Source: Balneolaceae bacterium
Lineage (GTDB): Bacteria > Bacteroidota > Rhodothermia > Balneolales > Balneolaceae
DNA length: 64,000 nt
Assembly (NCBI GenBank): GCA_017640605.1
Contig: JAEPQH010000001.1
Location: forward strand, 248,001-312,000
Reading direction: 5' to 3'
In this document: one piece after another, positions 26,782 through 37,046 of the stretch
Position numbering within the stretch: position 1 is the stretch's first letter
Layout: every line of letters starts with the position of its first letter
Made by a program: the position numbers and the translations under genes
Notes under the pieces: model-generated
The model's database searches: none
What the model was told of the DNA's origin: nothing
Seen by the model: only the letters and a program-made list of their open reading frames with translations

Positions 26782-28371
26782 CTAATACTTATCAATCTCA
26801 GCATCTAGTGCTAAAGCAATACCATTGGTCCAGCCAAATCCATCTTGTGTAGGATATTCTCCACCTCCGGCAAGTAAAGTGGTATCGGCAACATTATATT
26901 TTTCCATCATTTTACCGGTGGATGCATACACTTTTCTGTTAACAGCCAACCAGTCTTTTGCCATTTTCTCGGCATCAGCTTTCATCCCATAATGCTCTAA
27001 TCCTTTGTAAGCAATCCACTGTAGAGGTGCCCAGCCGTTTGGCTCGTCCCATTGCTGTCCCGATTTATACACAGAAGTAAGCATTCCTCCATCTTTTCGC
27101 AGCTTATCCATTAAATGTGAAACTTGTGCTTTTCCATGATCTTCTGCTGCTGCTTTGAAATACATTGGATAAAAACTAGCAGCAGTTATTCTTTCCGTAA
27201 ATGTTCCATCAACCCATAGCACATCCATAAAAAGTTCCGAATCCTCATTCCAGAAAATATCATTAATGGCATCAGCTCTTTTTTGTGCAAGTAAGGCAAA
27301 CTCAGCCGCTCTGGATTCATTTCTGGTTGCTGCATATAAATCAGCGAGTACATTCTCAGTGTGATACAAAATCGAATTCAAATCAATTGGGGCTATTTCG
27401 CTGGTTCTGATGGTGGTAAAATCATTTCCATCTTCGAACCAACGTGCACTAAAATCCCATCCGGATTCGCAAGCAGCGCGTAAATCTAAAAACAATTTAC
27501 TAGCTCGTTCATCCGACATACCATGTGCCAGTTCGACGTCTTCGAGATAAGATTCAGGTCTGGGTTCAGGTAAATCATCATGGTATCGATTAACTATGTA
27601 ATCACCTATTTTTACTACTCTTCGGTAGACGGAATTTTCGACTGATAATCGATCTTTCCCATCCATCCAGAAATCGTATTCGGCCTGAAGTGCCGGCAAA
27701 TACTTCGCTGCTTCTTCTGCAGAAGTATATTGTGCGTATAAATTAACCATGGCTCCGAAAAATGGTGGCTGACTTCGCCCTAAAAAATAGGTGCGATTTC
27801 CATTCGGAATGTACCCGATCGTTTCAACCTGATACTTGAAATTATCAAGCATCGATTCGATTAAATCTACGCGACCAGAAACTCCTAATCCTATCATCGT
27901 GAAATAAGAATCCCAGTAATAAATTTCGCGAAATCGTCCACCAGGAACTACATATTCGCTAGGTAAAGGAATTAATGTACTGTAAGCTCCGGCATCTTCA
28001 CTGCTTCGGGTTAGGCTAGCCCAAAACGTATTTAAATGCTCAATCATTGGTTTAGAGGTATCCACATCAATAGCGCCGGGTTGGAAAGGTGGATTAAAGT
28101 TTTCCTCAACAAATGCTGCTAAGGAAAAATTTTCGTCGTTTTTACTCGCCTGATAATCCGCCACAATTGCCTGAGGTGCTCGTTTGGGGGTGTAATCGAC
28201 AAAAGTTTTTGAATCTGGGAAAATCCCTTCCATTTGAACATCATGGAATAGCTCGCCTAACTCTTCCCACGGTAAGTAGTAATCATCATTACCTGTTTCT
28301 TGGTTTTGAGTACAAGCCGCAAATCCAATAAATAAGAACAGTAATAGAGCCTTTGAGCAGAAATTCTTCAT
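26782..28371 (-). CDS. Alpha,alpha-trehalase (GH37) lipoprotein
   Basis: The 529-residue protein is exported and lipidated (signal ending GFAAC, Cys20). Both trehalase signatures are present: PGGRFREIYYWDSYF near residue 141 and QWDEPNGWAPLQW near 437. The catalytic Asp lies in the ESGWDFSARW block and the Glu in the late GGGEYPTQDGFGWTNG block. It splits trehalose into two glucose outside the cytoplasm, for use as carbon source or osmolyte recycling. It is 9 bp upstream of recQ on the same strand, an unusual neighbour with no functional link I can see. Confidence 0.94.
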   Translation of the reverse strand: MKNFCSKALLLFLFIGFAACTQNQETGNDDYYLPWEELGELFHDVQMEGIFPDSKTFVDYTPKRAPQAIVADYQASKNDENFSLAAFVEENFNPPFQPGAIDVDTSKPMIEHLNTFWASLTRSSEDAGAYSTLIPLPSEYVVPGGRFREIYYWDSYFTMIGLGVSGRVDLIESMLDNFKYQVETIGYIPNGNRTYFLGRSQPPFFGAMVNLYAQYTSAEEAAKYLPALQAEYDFWMDGKDRLSVENSVYRRVVKIGDYIVNRYHDDLPEPRPESYLEDVELAHGMSDERASKLFLDLRAACESGWDFSARWFEDGNDFTTIRTSEIAPIDLNSILYHTENVLADLYAATRNESRAAEFALLAQKRADAINDIFWNEDSELFMDVLWVDGTFTERITAASFYPMYFKAAAEDHGKAQVSHLMDKLRKDGGMLTSVYKSGQQWDEPNGWAPLQWIAYKGLEHYGMKADAEKMAKDWLAVNRKVYASTGKMMEKYNVADTTLLAGGGEYPTQDGFGWTNGIALALDAEIDKY

Positions 28372-28452
28372 AGCCGAATGATAAATTTAACTTCGATTTC
28401 GGCTGAATGTAGCCAGATTTTTTTTAAAGTGAGATATGAATTGGCCGCGGAA

Positions 28453-28914
28453 TTATTTCCAGCGTTCTTGCTCCAGGTTCTGAATGGCGGCCATAACATC
28501 GCGCTGACTAATTTGCCCGATCAGTTTCCCATTTTCTAGTACCGGAAACCGGCGAATTCTCAGTTCAAGGAATTTCTTCGCTACTTCCATAATGTTTTCT
28601 TCAGGTCCTACACAAGTGGGTTCCGGAGTCATATAATTTACCACCGAACCAATAAGTTCAGGAGTGTTTAAATATTTACCGCGCACAACTTGTTTAAGGC
28701 AATCCCCTTCCGAAACAACACCAATTAGTTTTCCATCGTCATCGATCACAGGAGCCCCGGAAATCCCTTTTGCCACCAAAGTCTCAATAACAGTATGCAT
28801 CGACTCATCCGGTTTAAACGTAATGAGCTTGGTGGTCATAAAATCCTTTACCTGAATGGCTTGTTCTTTAAACTTTGGCTCTTTTCGTTGAGCGGCTTTA
28901 TAACTGATAACCAT
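28453..28914 (-). CDS. Two-CBS-domain protein
   Basis: A 153-residue protein with two CBS domains: first at about residues 22-82 (VKDFMTTKLITFKPDESMH to ISGAPVIDDDGKLIGVVSEG), second at about 90-150 (VNYMTPEPTCVGPEENIME to RRFPVLENGKLIGQISQRDV). Such stand-alone pairs bind adenine nucleotides and regulate other proteins. Nothing in the context tells which. There is no signal peptide. Confidence 0.9.
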   Translation of the reverse strand: MVISYKAAQRKEPKFKEQAIQVKDFMTTKLITFKPDESMHTVIETLVAKGISGAPVIDDDGKLIGVVSEGDCLKQVVRGKYLNTPELIGSVVNYMTPEPTCVGPEENIMEVAKKFLELRIRRFPVLENGKLIGQISQRDVMAAIQNLEQERWK

Positions 28915-29021
28915 GATGACACCTCAATTTGTTGTGTTTTCCCCTCTAATAATAGAGAAGAACATCAGATTTGCAAATATTCATATTAATGAAAGCCATT
29001 TTTTTCTAAAAGCAGGGCTAA

Positions 29022-30785
29022 TTATTTCACCAATGTCAGTTTTTTGATTATTGATTGATCATCGGTAGTCAATTTGTAGAAGTAAATCCCCGATGCAATA
29101 TTGCTACCATCAAATGTATAGCTATGAATACCCATCGGTAGCTGAGATTCAACAATTGTTTCGATCAAATGACCTTTGATATCAAATACCTCTAATTTGA
29201 CTAAAGATTGTATCTGCAAACTAAATTGAATGGTAGTTGAAGGGTTAAATGGATTGGGATAGTTTTGATATAATCTAATATTTCTAAGCTGATCCTCCAT
29301 TTCATCATCAGTAGAAGTATTGAATTCTGAAATTGAGTTCTCTAAAAAACCTGGCTCATTATACAACGAGAGAATATTGTCTAAGTTAAGAACTTCATTA
29401 TATATCCGTATGTCATCAATCTTTCCCAAAAAATACCTTGCTCTCGAAGATGACGAAGAAGCCTTACCAATCACAATAGGTGCATTATTCTTAACGGGTT
29501 CAAAATTAGTGTAACTCTCATCTGTTAACGTACCATTAATGTAAAGTGCGTTATAGCCAGTAGAATCAATAATTCCTACAATATGATACCATTCAAAAGC
29601 CTCGATAGAATCATTTAATCTAAGTTGAGCTAAACTATTATCTGTTTCATTCCCAGTTTGATAAAGCAAGTGAAAAGGTGAGGAGGAACTAGAAATGATA
29701 AAACTGTATTCACGCAAATAACTTGTATCAAATGCTTTATACAGTAAAGATTCCAGGTGGTAGCCGGGACTACTTATTTCAATCTCATTGCTTTCTTTCT
29801 TAAACCAAAAGCTGATTGTTTTAGAATCAGAGCTTAACTCTTTGCTGTGTGCGATTTCTAAATAATCTCCTTCACCATCAAAAAAGTAGGATGAGACCGG
29901 GTTACCAAAACGATCAGAAGAAAGTCTTGCATCAATGACTCTAGCATCATTCAAGTTACCCGATTCATCGTCCGCATTTCCATTAAATGGATAATACGCT
30001 ACTAAATGTTCATAACTAGGATCTAGAATTGGATCTTGAGCTCCCGCTCCCCATCCGCCCTTTGAATAAATCTCTTTAATCTCAGTATGTGTTAATGCTC
30101 TTTGAACGACTAATATTTCATCAATTGCTCCCTGAAAGAATGTACGCCCGAAAACCTCTGCTTTAGATAATGCCCCTATAATTAGATCATTTTGTGATTC
30201 ACGCAGAATCTGAGGAATATCCGTTTCAAATTTTCTAACCAACTTCCCATTAACAAATAGACTCACATATTCACCGGGCTTATAACTCATCGCATAATGG
30301 TTCCAATTATCATTATCTAAATCAACGCTTAGGTATTCATCCAACACAAACTGCTCTCCAGCCACAAAAATGTGTATTACAGAACCATCATTTATACTTA
30401 TTCCAATTGGGTCCATGCCCCTAACTTCATTCTGAAACGATGTTCTGCCAATGAGTGAAGTAAAATTGGACGTCGAGGAAGCTCCTTTTGCCCAAATCGA
30501 CATTGTAATTTCGCCTTGTTGCGCTAAACTTTTCGAATACCTAATCGAGCCCCAGTCATTAAATCCGTCAAGTAGAATTGCTTCATCTTGATTTTCAAAT
30601 CGATCCAACGTGAATTCGCCGCCATAAACATTTAAATGATTTGCGTGTCCGGTTATGTCGACCGTGTTCCCACTAATAGGGATTGAAGCAATAACTTCTC
30701 TTGGATTTTTCAGTTCATCTTGCGCATAAGTGTGCAATGGTAAGGTGAGTAATAAACCCCAAAAAAGAACTTTAAATACGTACAT
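29022..30785 (-). CDS. Secreted LamG-domain protein with type IX secretion sorting domain
   Basis: The 587-residue protein has a signal peptide (residues 1-21, cleaved after TYAQ) and two laminin-G/concanavalin-like domains, residues about 40-235 (ITMSIWAKGASS, SLFVNGKLVRK, AIDEILVVQRAL) and about 265-475 (KTISFWFKKE, NALYINGTLTDE, KIDDIRIYNEVL). The last 80 residues are a type IX C-terminal domain, starting YQNYPNPFNPSTTIQF and ending in SGIYFYKLTTDDQSIIKKLT. So it is exported across the outer membrane and attached to the surface or released. LamG pairs commonly bind glycans or proteins. It ends about 40 bp from the leu operon in codirectional order but belongs functionally elsewhere. Confidence 0.9.
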   Translation of the reverse strand: MYVFKVLFWGLLLTLPLHTYAQDELKNPREVIASIPISGNTVDITGHANHLNVYGGEFTLDRFENQDEAILLDGFNDWGSIRYSKSLAQQGEITMSIWAKGASSTSNFTSLIGRTSFQNEVRGMDPIGISINDGSVIHIFVAGEQFVLDEYLSVDLDNDNWNHYAMSYKPGEYVSLFVNGKLVRKFETDIPQILRESQNDLIIGALSKAEVFGRTFFQGAIDEILVVQRALTHTEIKEIYSKGGWGAGAQDPILDPSYEHLVAYYPFNGNADDESGNLNDARVIDARLSSDRFGNPVSSYFFDGEGDYLEIAHSKELSSDSKTISFWFKKESNEIEISSPGYHLESLLYKAFDTSYLREYSFIISSSSSPFHLLYQTGNETDNSLAQLRLNDSIEAFEWYHIVGIIDSTGYNALYINGTLTDESYTNFEPVKNNAPIVIGKASSSSSRARYFLGKIDDIRIYNEVLNLDNILSLYNEPGFLENSISEFNTSTDDEMEDQLRNIRLYQNYPNPFNPSTTIQFSLQIQSLVKLEVFDIKGHLIETIVESQLPMGIHSYTFDGSNIASGIYFYKLTTDDQSIIKKLTLVK

Positions 30786-30825
30786 ATCAAAAAAATTTAT
30801 TTCTGATATATATCCATAAAAGCAG

Positions 30826-31941
30826 TTAAATCAAAGGTAAATTTCCTTCAAATAGGTTATCAAAGGCGTTTTCATCTTCCAGATCAGATTCAATAAGCAA
30901 ACTGATTACATCCCCAACTTTTGAACAGGCTATAAAACTCTCCGGGTTAAGGTCTGGAGTGACTAAGCCTTTATCTATAACCTTTTTTACGGTACTGCGA
31001 ACCAGCTTCGCTTCTTCGTGCATTTCGAAGTGATCGAGCATCATCGCAGCCGATAAAATAGTTGCCACAGGATTGGCAATATCCTTTCCCGCTCCCTCCG
31101 GATAACTGCCGTGGATGGGCTCGAATAATGCGGTGTTGTCACCTACCGAAGCCGAAGGTAACAACCCAATAGAACCGGTAATTACACTCGTTTCATCACT
31201 GATTATATCACCGAACATATTTTCAGTGAGAATCACATCAAACTCATTGGGGCGCTGTATAATCTGCATAGCAGCATTATCCACAAACAGATATTCAACG
31301 TCTACCAATGGAAAATTCTTCGCTAATTTCTGAACTGTTTCGCGCCATAAACGTGATGTTTCCAGCACATTCGCTTTATCTACCAATGTAAGTTTCTTAC
31401 GCCTCCGAAGTGCGGCTTCAAAAGCTAAGTTAGCAACACGTTCTATCTCTTCAACGCTATACTCGCAATGATCAAAGGCCGTAGCTCCATTATTCATTCT
31501 CCCCTTTTCTCCAAAATAAATCCCACCGGTAAGCTCGCGGTAAACCACTAAATCCGTTCCTACAATGCGATTCTCTTTTAATGGAGATCGTTCGATTAAG
31601 GAGTTATATAATTGTACAGGACGAATATTCGCATACAATCCAAGGCTCTTTCTCAATTTGAGTAGTCCTTGCTCCGGACGTACTTTCGCCGAAGGATCGT
31701 TATCATATTTTGGATCGCCAATTGCTCCGAAAAGTACTCCATCCGATAGTTTACAGGCTTCGATAGTTTCATCAGGCAATGGGCTTCCCGTTTCATCGAT
31801 GGCTGCTGCGCCTACTAAGGCTATATCGTAAGTAAAATTGTGAGAGAACCGATGCCCGATGGCATCCAGTACTTTAATTGCCTGCTTTACAACTTCGGGA
31901 CCAATTCCATCTCCCGCTAACACTGCAATCCGTTTGTCCAT
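30826..31941 (-). CDS. leuB: 3-isopropylmalate dehydrogenase
   Basis: The 371-residue protein starts with IAVLAGDGIGPEVVKQAI and has the substrate arginine region ANIRPVQ, the YFGEKGR loop, the signature TLVDKANVLETSRLWRE, and NMFGDIISDETSVITGSIGLLP. It oxidatively decarboxylates 3-isopropylmalate with NAD in leucine synthesis. It is the last gene of leuA-leuC-leuD-leuB, 4 bp after leuD. Confidence 0.96.
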   Translation of the reverse strand: MDKRIAVLAGDGIGPEVVKQAIKVLDAIGHRFSHNFTYDIALVGAAAIDETGSPLPDETIEACKLSDGVLFGAIGDPKYDNDPSAKVRPEQGLLKLRKSLGLYANIRPVQLYNSLIERSPLKENRIVGTDLVVYRELTGGIYFGEKGRMNNGATAFDHCEYSVEEIERVANLAFEAALRRRKKLTLVDKANVLETSRLWRETVQKLAKNFPLVDVEYLFVDNAAMQIIQRPNEFDVILTENMFGDIISDETSVITGSIGLLPSASVGDNTALFEPIHGSYPEGAGKDIANPVATILSAAMMLDHFEMHEEAKLVRSTVKKVIDKGLVTPDLNPESFIACSKVGDVISLLIESDLEDENAFDNLFEGNLPLI

Positions 31942-31945
31942 GCTC

Positions 31946-32539
31946 CTAAAATTCTATGTGCTGCTTCTCGAATGCCTCAATATCGGCCTTTTTGCTCAAT
32001 AAAAAATCAATATCATCGTAGCCGTTAAGCATACACATTTTTTTGTATGAGTTGATTTCAAATTGCTCAGAAAATTCTGTTTCTGATATTGATATGGTTT
32101 GATCGGGTAGATTTATAAGCAAATATTGCTGAGGATTTTCCTCAGTATGCTTAAAAATCTCTTTCAAAAACTCCGGACTCACCTGCACAGGAAGTAGACC
32201 GTTATTTAGTGCATTTCCCTTGAAAATATCCGCGAAATAACTGGAAACAACAGCTCTGAACCCATAATCTACCAAAGCCCATGCTGCGTGCTCCCGGCTT
32301 GATCCACATCCAAAATTTTCGTCAGCTACAAGAATTGATCCGGAATATCGAGCTGAGTTTAGTACAAAATCAGGCTTTGGATTTCCTTGCTCATCAAAGC
32401 GCCAATCCCGAAATAAGTTTTCGCCAAATCCTTCTCTTGAAGTCGCTTTTAAAAAACGAGCAGGGATGATTTGATCGGTATCAATATCCTTCACTTTGAT
32501 AGGAACCACCGTGGATTCTAGTATTCCGAATTTTTCCAT
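31946..32539 (-). CDS. leuD: 3-isopropylmalate dehydratase, small subunit
   Basis: A 197-residue protein with the swivelling-domain signature [12 protein letters not shown] and the [15 protein letters not shown] loop of the LeuD/aconitase family. It pairs with LeuC to isomerise 2- to 3-isopropylmalate. Its first base is the last base of the leuC gene, so the two subunits are translationally coupled. Confidence 0.95.
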   Translation of the reverse strand: MEKFGILESTVVPIKVKDIDTDQIIPARFLKATSREGFGENLFRDWRFDEQGNPKPDFVLNSARYSGSILVADENFGCGSSREHAAWALVDYGFRAVVSSYFADIFKGNALNNGLLPVQVSPEFLKEIFKHTEENPQQYLLINLPDQTISISETEFSEQFEINSYKKMCMLNGYDDIDFLLSKKADIEAFEKQHIEF

Positions 32540-33948
32540 CAGGCGGGTACCTCCACACCAACAAAGTTTCGGGCATCAGATATTTTACCTTCTACGGCTA
32601 TTACCGCAGCTGTTAGCGGACTTACCAACATAGTTCGAGCGCCAGGCCCTTGACGTCCTTCAAAATTTCGATTGGATGTGGAAACGCAATATTCCCCTTT
32701 CGGAATTTTATCGTCGTTCATGCCTAAACAAGCCGAACAACCGGGCTCTCGTAATTCGAAACCGGCCTCTTCCAGAATTTGATGTAATCCTTCTTTCCGG
32801 GCTTGTTCTTCTACCTGTTTCGAACCGGGTACGATCATGGCTGTCACGTTTTCTGCTTTCTTTTTTCCCTTAACAAACTCCGCTACAATCCGAAGATCTT
32901 CGATTCGGCTATTGGTACAACTGCCAATAAAAACATGATCGATGGACTTCCCGATCAGAGTTTCTCCTTCGTTAAGTCCCATATATTCGAGCGACTTTTT
33001 TAGAGATTCCGGACTAGCAACTTGTGATGAAGTTGGGACTTTTTGAGTGATTCCGATACCCATTCCAGGGTTGGTTCCATAGGTTATCATCGGTTCAATT
33101 TCACCCGCATCAAAATTAAATTCTGCGTCAAAAACAGCATCCTCATCCGAAAATAAACTGCTCCAATATTCTACAGCTTTTTCCCATTGTTCTCCTTTCG
33201 GAGCGTGCTTCCGGCCTTTAATATAGTCGAATGTAGTTTCATCGGGGGCAATCATTCCACCTCTTGCGCCCATTTCTATACTCATGTTGCAAATCGTCAT
33301 TCTGGCTTCCATCGATAGCGAACGAATGGCAGATCCGGCATATTCCACGAAATATCTGGTACCACCGGCTGTACCCAATTTCGAAATGATGTAGAGAATC
33401 AAATCCTTCGAAAATACTCCCTTCTGCAATGTTCCATCAATGGTGATTCGCATCGTTTTTGGGCGCTGAAGTAACAAACATTGAGTAGCCATCACTTGTT
33501 CAACCTGCGACGTTCCGATCCCGAAAGCAATGGTTCCAAAAGCTCCGTGCGTTGACGTGTGGCTGTCACCACAAACAATGGTCATTCCCGGTTTGGTGAT
33601 TCCAAGTTCAGGGCCAATTACATGTACGATTCCTTGAAAAGGATGACCAAGTCCGTACAAATCGATTCCAAATTCTTCGCAGTTTCTGGTTAGAGTATCT
33701 ACCTGATGTTTGCTTAAAAAATCCTTGATGGGCAGATGCTGATCTTTGGTGGGTACGTTATGATCAGCCGTAGCAACAATTCGATCTTTTCGAAATAGAC
33801 CAATACCTCGATTCCTAATTCCATCAAATGCTTGCGGACTGGTTACTTCATGAATAAAATGCCGATCAATGTAAACAATCTCTTGTCCGCCATCCACTTC
33901 CGACACAACATGACGGTTCCAAACTTTCTCAAAAAGTGTTTTTCCCAT
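32539..33948 (-). CDS. leuC: 3-isopropylmalate dehydratase, large subunit
   Basis: A 469-residue aconitase-superfamily protein. Cysteines for the 4Fe-4S cluster are seen in [15 protein letters not shown] and in [17 protein letters not shown]; the substrate-site [14 protein letters not shown] and the end block [19 protein letters not shown] are typical. It is the catalytic, cluster-bearing partner of LeuD. It follows leuA by 3 bp. Confidence 0.96.
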   Translation of the reverse strand: MGKTLFEKVWNRHVVSEVDGGQEIVYIDRHFIHEVTSPQAFDGIRNRGIGLFRKDRIVATADHNVPTKDQHLPIKDFLSKHQVDTLTRNCEEFGIDLYGLGHPFQGIVHVIGPELGITKPGMTIVCGDSHTSTHGAFGTIAFGIGTSQVEQVMATQCLLLQRPKTMRITIDGTLQKGVFSKDLILYIISKLGTAGGTRYFVEYAGSAIRSLSMEARMTICNMSIEMGARGGMIAPDETTFDYIKGRKHAPKGEQWEKAVEYWSSLFSDEDAVFDAEFNFDAGEIEPMITYGTNPGMGIGITQKVPTSSQVASPESLKKSLEYMGLNEGETLIGKSIDHVFIGSCTNSRIEDLRIVAEFVKGKKKAENVTAMIVPGSKQVEEQARKEGLHQILEEAGFELREPGCSACLGMNDDKIPKGEYCVSTSNRNFEGRQGPGARTMLVSPLTAAVIAVEGKISDARNFVGVEVPA

Positions 33949-33951
33949 AGA

Positions 33952-35115
33952 TTAAGCCGACTTTACCTCTGTTTTTGAAAATAGTGAAATCAGATCTTCA
34001 TCCTGCACTACTTTTTTCTCGTCGGCAATATTTAGAAATTCCTGATAATACCCTTCCATGTCTTCTCGGGTGACATTAAACCCAAGTTTTTTAGCACGAT
34101 AATTCAATGCCGCACGGCCACTTCTGGCGGTTAAAACGATAGAAGATTCATTTACCCCAACTTCATTCGGATCTATGATTTCGTAAGTCTCTCGTTTTTT
34201 GATGACTCCATCCTGATGTATTCCGGATGAATGTGCAAAAGCATTTGAGCCAACGATGGCTTTGTTGGGTTGAACGGGCATGCGCATTTTTGTAGCTACC
34301 AATTCACTCGTTGCTTTTAAACAACGTGTATTAATTCCGGTGTCGTGATTCAAATCCTGATGCTGACGCATAATCATCACCACTTCTTCTAACGATGCAT
34401 TTCCGGCACGTTCTCCTATACCATTTATGGTACACTCAATTTGACCAGCCCCGTTCACAACACCGGCAATCGAATTGGCAGTTGCTAAGCCTAAATCGTT
34501 GTGGCAGTGAGTAGAAATGATTGCTTTGTCGATACCCTTCACATTCTCTTTTAGGAATTTGATCTTTTCACCGTATTGCCATGGTAAGCAGTAACCGGTA
34601 GTATCCGGGATATTTACGACGGTTGCGCCGGCAGCAATAGCAGCTTCAATTACTTTCGCAAGAAACTCATTGTCGGTTCTTCCGGCATCCTCCGCATAAA
34701 ACTCTACATCTTCTACAAAACTTTTAGCCAATTTTACAGCAGCAACGCCCCGTTCAATTACTTTTTCGCGGGTACTTTTAAGTTTATCGTAGATATGGCT
34801 ATCAGAGGTTCCAATTCCGGTATGAATGCGTGGTCGTGCAGCTCCTTGTAATGCTTGAGCTGCTACTTCGATGTCTTTCGGTACAGCACGCGAAAGAGCA
34901 CAAACGGTAGTATTTTTAATTATTTGAGCAATTTTATGAACAGAATGGAAATCGCCCGGACTTGAAATCGGAAATCCAACTTCCATTACATCTACACCCA
35001 ACGCTTCCAGCGCCAGTGCTACTTCGATCTTTTCGTCCGTATTGAGCTGGCAGCCCGGGACTTGTTCTCCGTCGCGTAGTGTGGTGTCGAATATTTGAAT
35101 GCGTTTGTTTGGCAT
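33952..35115 (-). CDS. leuA: 2-isopropylmalate synthase, short form
   Basis: The N-terminal TIM barrel is clear: [14 protein letters not shown], the [13 protein letters not shown] metal site, [16 protein letters not shown], and [18 protein letters not shown]. It condenses acetyl-CoA with 2-oxoisovalerate. At 387 residues it lacks the about 130-residue LeuA dimer/allosteric domain of the E. coli-type enzyme (over 500 residues), ending shortly after the communication region. Either leucine feedback is absent or it works differently. Homocitrate synthase and citramalate synthase share this architecture, but position before leuC-leuD-leuB supports isopropylmalate synthase. Confidence 0.88.
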   Translation of the reverse strand: MPNKRIQIFDTTLRDGEQVPGCQLNTDEKIEVALALEALGVDVMEVGFPISSPGDFHSVHKIAQIIKNTTVCALSRAVPKDIEVAAQALQGAARPRIHTGIGTSDSHIYDKLKSTREKVIERGVAAVKLAKSFVEDVEFYAEDAGRTDNEFLAKVIEAAIAAGATVVNIPDTTGYCLPWQYGEKIKFLKENVKGIDKAIISTHCHNDLGLATANSIAGVVNGAGQIECTINGIGERAGNASLEEVVMIMRQHQDLNHDTGINTRCLKATSELVATKMRMPVQPNKAIVGSNAFAHSSGIHQDGVIKKRETYEIIDPNEVGVNESSIVLTARSGRAALNYRAKKLGFNVTREDMEGYYQEFLNIADEKKVVQDEDLISLFSKTEVKSA

Positions 35116-35292
35116 TTGTCTGTTGATTGCTGATTTTTAAACTTCTACTTACCGTTTGAGGTGTAAGTGATTGTCGCCGAAATTAGAATCGCTCTTAAAT
35201 TATCCGAAACCGCAATCTAATTATATTACAACACCCAAATTGGTATATGATGAAGGACACCATTGTTAACTCACTCATTTTATTTTGGATAT

Positions 35293-35308
35293 AGATATTT
35301 TTATATCT
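35293..35308. promoter_or_regulatory. AT-rich palindrome between leuA and the divergent gene
   Basis: AGATAT-TTTT-ATATCT is a perfect 6 bp inverted repeat in the 204 bp between leuA and the divergent helical-protein gene, 11 bp before the latter's ATG. It may be a regulator site or simply AT-rich promoter DNA. No leucine-rich leader peptide with terminator is visible before leuA. Confidence 0.3.
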
Positions 35309-35319
35309 AATTAATTACA

Positions 35320-36858
35320 ATGCCCAACCAACCAAACGACCATCTTTATCAGTTAATAAAATCGCTTACTAAGGCTGAAAAACGGTCATTTAAGATTTAT
35401 GCCACTCGCACAAGCTCTTCTGATGCGAAATTTATTCAGTTGTTTGATGCGATTGATAAAGCGAAAGAATACGACGAGGATGTTATTTGTTCTAAGATCA
35501 ATGATCTGAAAAAAGCCCAGTTTTCGAATCTGAAAGCACATCTCTACAAACAGATTCTTACGAGTCTACGGCTCAATTACACCAATCATAATATTGATAT
35601 TCAATTACGCGAGCAGATCGATTATGCGAGAATTCTGTACGATAAAGGATTGTACAAACAGAGCCTTAAAATTCTGGATAAAGCCAAGCAGCTATCAGCT
35701 CAAAATCATCGGATTACTTTAACTACTGAAATTTTGGGATTCGAAAAGCTTATCGAATCGCAGTATATCACACGAAGTTTGCGAAATCGGGCCGACGAGC
35801 TGATCGAACAAACCGAAGAATCGGTAAAATCGGTGGAGAGGTATCATGCACTATCAAATCTTTCGTTGCGATTATACGGGATTTACATAAAAGCAGGACA
35901 TGTTCGAAATGAGCGCGATTACGACATCACTAAGAAGTTCTTCGAGAATGCCCTTAAACAAATCGATCTAAATGATACCGACTTTTTCGATGAGCTCTAC
36001 TACAATGTATCGCATGCCTGGTACAGTTTGATCGTACAGGATTTTTTGATGCAGTATCGATACGCCCAAAAATGGGTAGAGCTGTTTCACACTAATCGTG
36101 ACATGCTGGAACTGGAGCCGATTTGGTACTTAAAAGGCATGCACGTTTTACTCGAAGCTTTGTTCATTTTAGGGCATCCGCAAAAACATGAAGAAGTAAT
36201 GCATCAACTGGAGGAATTTGTTCAAAACCCACCGGTTCGTTCTAATGAAAATCTTGAAACCTTAGGGTTCCAATACTATTACACGAGTAAGATCAACAGC
36301 TATTTTATGAATGGGCAGTTCGTTGATGGCTTATCCATAGTCACGCAATTGGAGAAACAGATTGAAAAGTATCAGCACAAAATAGATTCACATCGCGTTC
36401 TCGTTTTTTATTACAAAATCGCCTGTTTGTTTTTTGGAGCCGGCAAATTCAAAACTTGTATCACTTATCTAAATAAAATAATCAACTATCCTGATCCCAG
36501 ACTCCGTGAAGACATCCATTGCTTTGCCCGAATATTAAGCCTGATTGCTCATTTTGAACTTGGGAATCAGATCTTGGTAGAGTATCAGGTTCGAAGCACC
36601 TACCGCTTTATTCGAAAAATGAATGATCTGAACTCGGTTCAGGAAGAGATTCTCAAATTCCTACGAAATCTAAGCTCCGTTCGTCCCGATTATCTAAAAA
36701 AAGAATTCATCAAACTTCGAGATCGATTGCAACAAATTCAGGATCAACCCTATCAGCGCCGGGCTTTTTTGTACTTGGACATCATAGGATGGCTGGAATC
36801 TAAAATTGATGGAAAACCCATTCAGGACATCATTAAACAGCGTTTTCATCGAAGATAA
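35320..36858 (+). CDS. Large alpha-helical (TPR-like) cytoplasmic protein of unknown function
   Basis: The 512-residue protein has no signal peptide or membrane helix and is nearly all helical, with repeat-like helix pairs (YDKGLYKQSLKILDKAKQLS, FFENALKQIDLNDTDFF, LNKIINYPDPRLREDIHCFA) that suggest TPR-type packing. The N-terminus (LYQLIKSLTKAEKRSFKIYA) is a motif I have seen at the start of conserved Bacteroidota proteins without function. It lies between the leu and ilv operons, 110 bp before the ilv leader peptide and codirectional with it; a role in the pathway is not implied by its sequence. Confidence 0.7.
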   Translation: MPNQPNDHLYQLIKSLTKAEKRSFKIYATRTSSSDAKFIQLFDAIDKAKEYDEDVICSKINDLKKAQFSNLKAHLYKQILTSLRLNYTNHNIDIQLREQIDYARILYDKGLYKQSLKILDKAKQLSAQNHRITLTTEILGFEKLIESQYITRSLRNRADELIEQTEESVKSVERYHALSNLSLRLYGIYIKAGHVRNERDYDITKKFFENALKQIDLNDTDFFDELYYNVSHAWYSLIVQDFLMQYRYAQKWVELFHTNRDMLELEPIWYLKGMHVLLEALFILGHPQKHEEVMHQLEEFVQNPPVRSNENLETLGFQYYYTSKINSYFMNGQFVDGLSIVTQLEKQIEKYQHKIDSHRVLVFYYKIACLFFGAGKFKTCITYLNKIINYPDPRLREDIHCFARILSLIAHFELGNQILVEYQVRSTYRFIRKMNDLNSVQEEILKFLRNLSSVRPDYLKKEFIKLRDRLQQIQDQPYQRRAFLYLDIIGWLESKIDGKPIQDIIKQRFHRR

Positions 36859-36968
36859 TGATCTAAGTAAAAGGTTGGGCATCCCATTTTTATTCAGATT
36901 TATCCTCTATTTGCTTTGCGATTCCCAACGAATAGCTATTTCTTTGCTCTCAGATAAAAAACTCACTC

Positions 36969-37046
36969 ATGAAGAACTCTGTCATTCCTGTGGTCATTAT
37001 TAACGTTATTGGTTACATAAACCGATCCGGGAATGCTATTTGTTAA
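36969..37046 (+). CDS. ilvL: ilv operon leader peptide (25 codons, Val/Ile-rich)
   Basis: An ATG opens a 25-codon frame ending in TAA. Residues 5-17 read VIPVVIINVIGYI: nine of 13 are Val or Ile, and the whole peptide has 4 Val and 6 Ile but no Leu. It lies just before an antiterminator/terminator pair and the ilvD start, so it fits a ribosome-mediated attenuation leader that senses charged tRNA-Val and tRNA-Ile. The stop codon sits inside the stretch between the two antiterminator arms, as the mechanism requires: a ribosome reaching the stop would cover the upstream arm, while one stalled at the Val/Ile codons would leave it free. Confidence 0.88.
   Translation: MKNSVIPVVIINVIGYINRSGNAIC

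Noticed and set aside
35116-35319. Leucine attenuator before leuA
   Set aside because: A small minus-strand ORF is present but it has few Leu codons and no terminator hairpin precedes leuA.
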